DNA from: an uncultured Lachnospiraceae bacterium
GTDB taxonomy: Bacteria; Bacillota; Clostridia; Lachnospirales; Lachnospiraceae
Length of the DNA stretch: 64,000 bases
NCBI GenBank assembly: GCA_910586205.1
Contig: CAJUGD010000006.1
Span: 1 to 64,000 of the forward strand
Direction of reading: 5' to 3'
Positions 63,739-64,000 of the stretch are shown here, piece after piece (positions within the stretch are counted from its first letter, which is position 1; the number at the start of each line of letters is the position of its first letter). Under the pieces are notes generated by a model. The model had not been told where the DNA came from. It did not search any database and saw nothing but the letters and a program-made list of their open reading frames with translations. The translations under genes and the position numbers were made by a program.

Positions 63739-64000
63739 TTATCTCATTCTCCGAATCACTTCCATACACATTCTTCCGTTATGGTAAGGACATTTCCAGG
63801 GCTCCACAATCGGCTCCCCCTCAATCGGCCTGCCGCTCTCGTCTACTCGCCAGTACCACTCAGAGCCCTCTCTCTTATCAAGAATCACCTGATCAATATA
63901 CTTCCAGATATCCTTCGCCGCTTCCAGGAAATACTCCCTCTCCGGCCATTTTTCCCATGCATTCAAAAATCCCACCACTGCTTCCGCCTGAACCCACCAG
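63739..64000 (-). CDS. Cellobiose/mannobiose 2-epimerase, C-terminal part (gene runs off the window)
   Basis: The visible 86 residues are the end of an AGE-superfamily alpha6/alpha6-barrel enzyme. The frame stays open to the window edge, reading WWVQAEAVVGFLNAWE, so the true start lies beyond base 64000. EWYWRVDESGRPIEG and EPWKCPYHNGRMCMEVIRR are hallmark C-terminal segments of cellobiose 2-epimerase, which turns beta-1,4-mannobiose into mannosyl-glucose. It heads the visible part of the operon 2-epimerase, GH130, phosphohexomutase. Confidence 0.92.
   Translation of the reverse strand, partial: WWVQAEAVVGFLNAWEKWPEREYFLEAAKDIWKYIDQVILDKREGSEWYWRVDESGRPIEGEPIVEPWKCPYHNGRMCMEVIRRMR

Noticed and set aside
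1..64000. tRNA, rRNA or intact IS elements
   Set aside because: No cloverleaf with GGTTCGAAT-type arm, no rRNA sequence and no full transposase were seen when reading both strands, though a tool search would be more sensitive.

Overview
The window looks like a chromosome segment from a strictly anaerobic, low-to-middle GC, spore-forming Firmicute, most likely a gut Lachnospiraceae (Blautia/Clostridium-cluster-XIVa type). The reasons are the oxygen-sensitive enzymes (NrdD, HydG, an anaerobic sulfatase-maturase-type radical SAM protein), acetate kinase, a T-box in front of tyrS, YesM/YesN-type two-component regulation of sugar ABC transporters, strong AGGAGG ribosome sites, and several host- and plant-glycan enzymes. 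No rRNA, tRNA, intact insertion sequence, CRISPR array or prophage was seen.

Layout. 1-4.7 kb: tail of an Rpn/PD-(D/E)XK transposase-type gene, a secreted cell-wall-binding repeat protein, a YesL-type membrane protein and a DUF362 ferredoxin-like protein. 4.9-7.2 kb: anaerobic ribonucleotide reductase nrdD behind a promoter with two NrdR boxes exactly 31 bp apart. 7.2-7.8 kb: a 577-bp gap holding a 166-bp MITE-like palindrome, a second long hairpin and a structured RNA leader. 7.8-13 kb: a 1166-residue J-domain-like/TPR protein paired with an HscC-type Hsp70. 13-17.7 kb (minus strand): YitT, DUF4253, ackA and tyrS, the last behind a T-box whose specifier reads UAC. 17.7-19.3 kb: a MATE exporter behind a promoter, a 14-codon leader peptide and an attenuator.

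19.3-31.8 kb is a uronate-glycan locus: heparinase II/III-like lyase, GH88 unsaturated glucuronyl hydrolase and an ABC importer on the minus strand; a YesM/YesN two-component system facing away; then a beta-glucuronidase. A 27-bp palindrome lies between the divergent promoters. 31.9-38 kb: SGNH hydrolase plus sugar acetyltransferase (overlapping genes), histidinol phosphatase, a 30-residue membrane peptide not previously listed by length, an anSME-like radical SAM enzyme and hydG with a long leader. 38-45 kb: cell-wall genes (D-Ala-D-Ala carboxypeptidase, NodB-like deacetylase, CwlC-like amidase) and a run lrp-dapF-ANTAR-glnA. 45-51 kb: a metal-efflux operon (ArsR, HMA protein, P-type ATPase) and uvrA. 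51-56.6 kb: AraC regulator divergent from lacZ and a GPH symporter. 56.9-64 kb: malic enzyme, fumarase, manA and an operon for beta-1,4-mannobiose (2-epimerase, GH130 phosphorylase, phosphohexomutase).

How the parts fit. The uronate locus imports and trims unsaturated or glucuronide-capped saccharides; the mannobiose operon plus ManA forms a full route from mannobiose to fructose-6-phosphate. The best candidates for undescribed biology are regulatory or accessory: the structured leader in front of the J-TPR/HscC pair, the drug-exporter attenuator, the degenerate ANTAR protein next to an attenuated glnA leader, and the hydG leader. All function calls come from reading motifs by eye; no database search was run.
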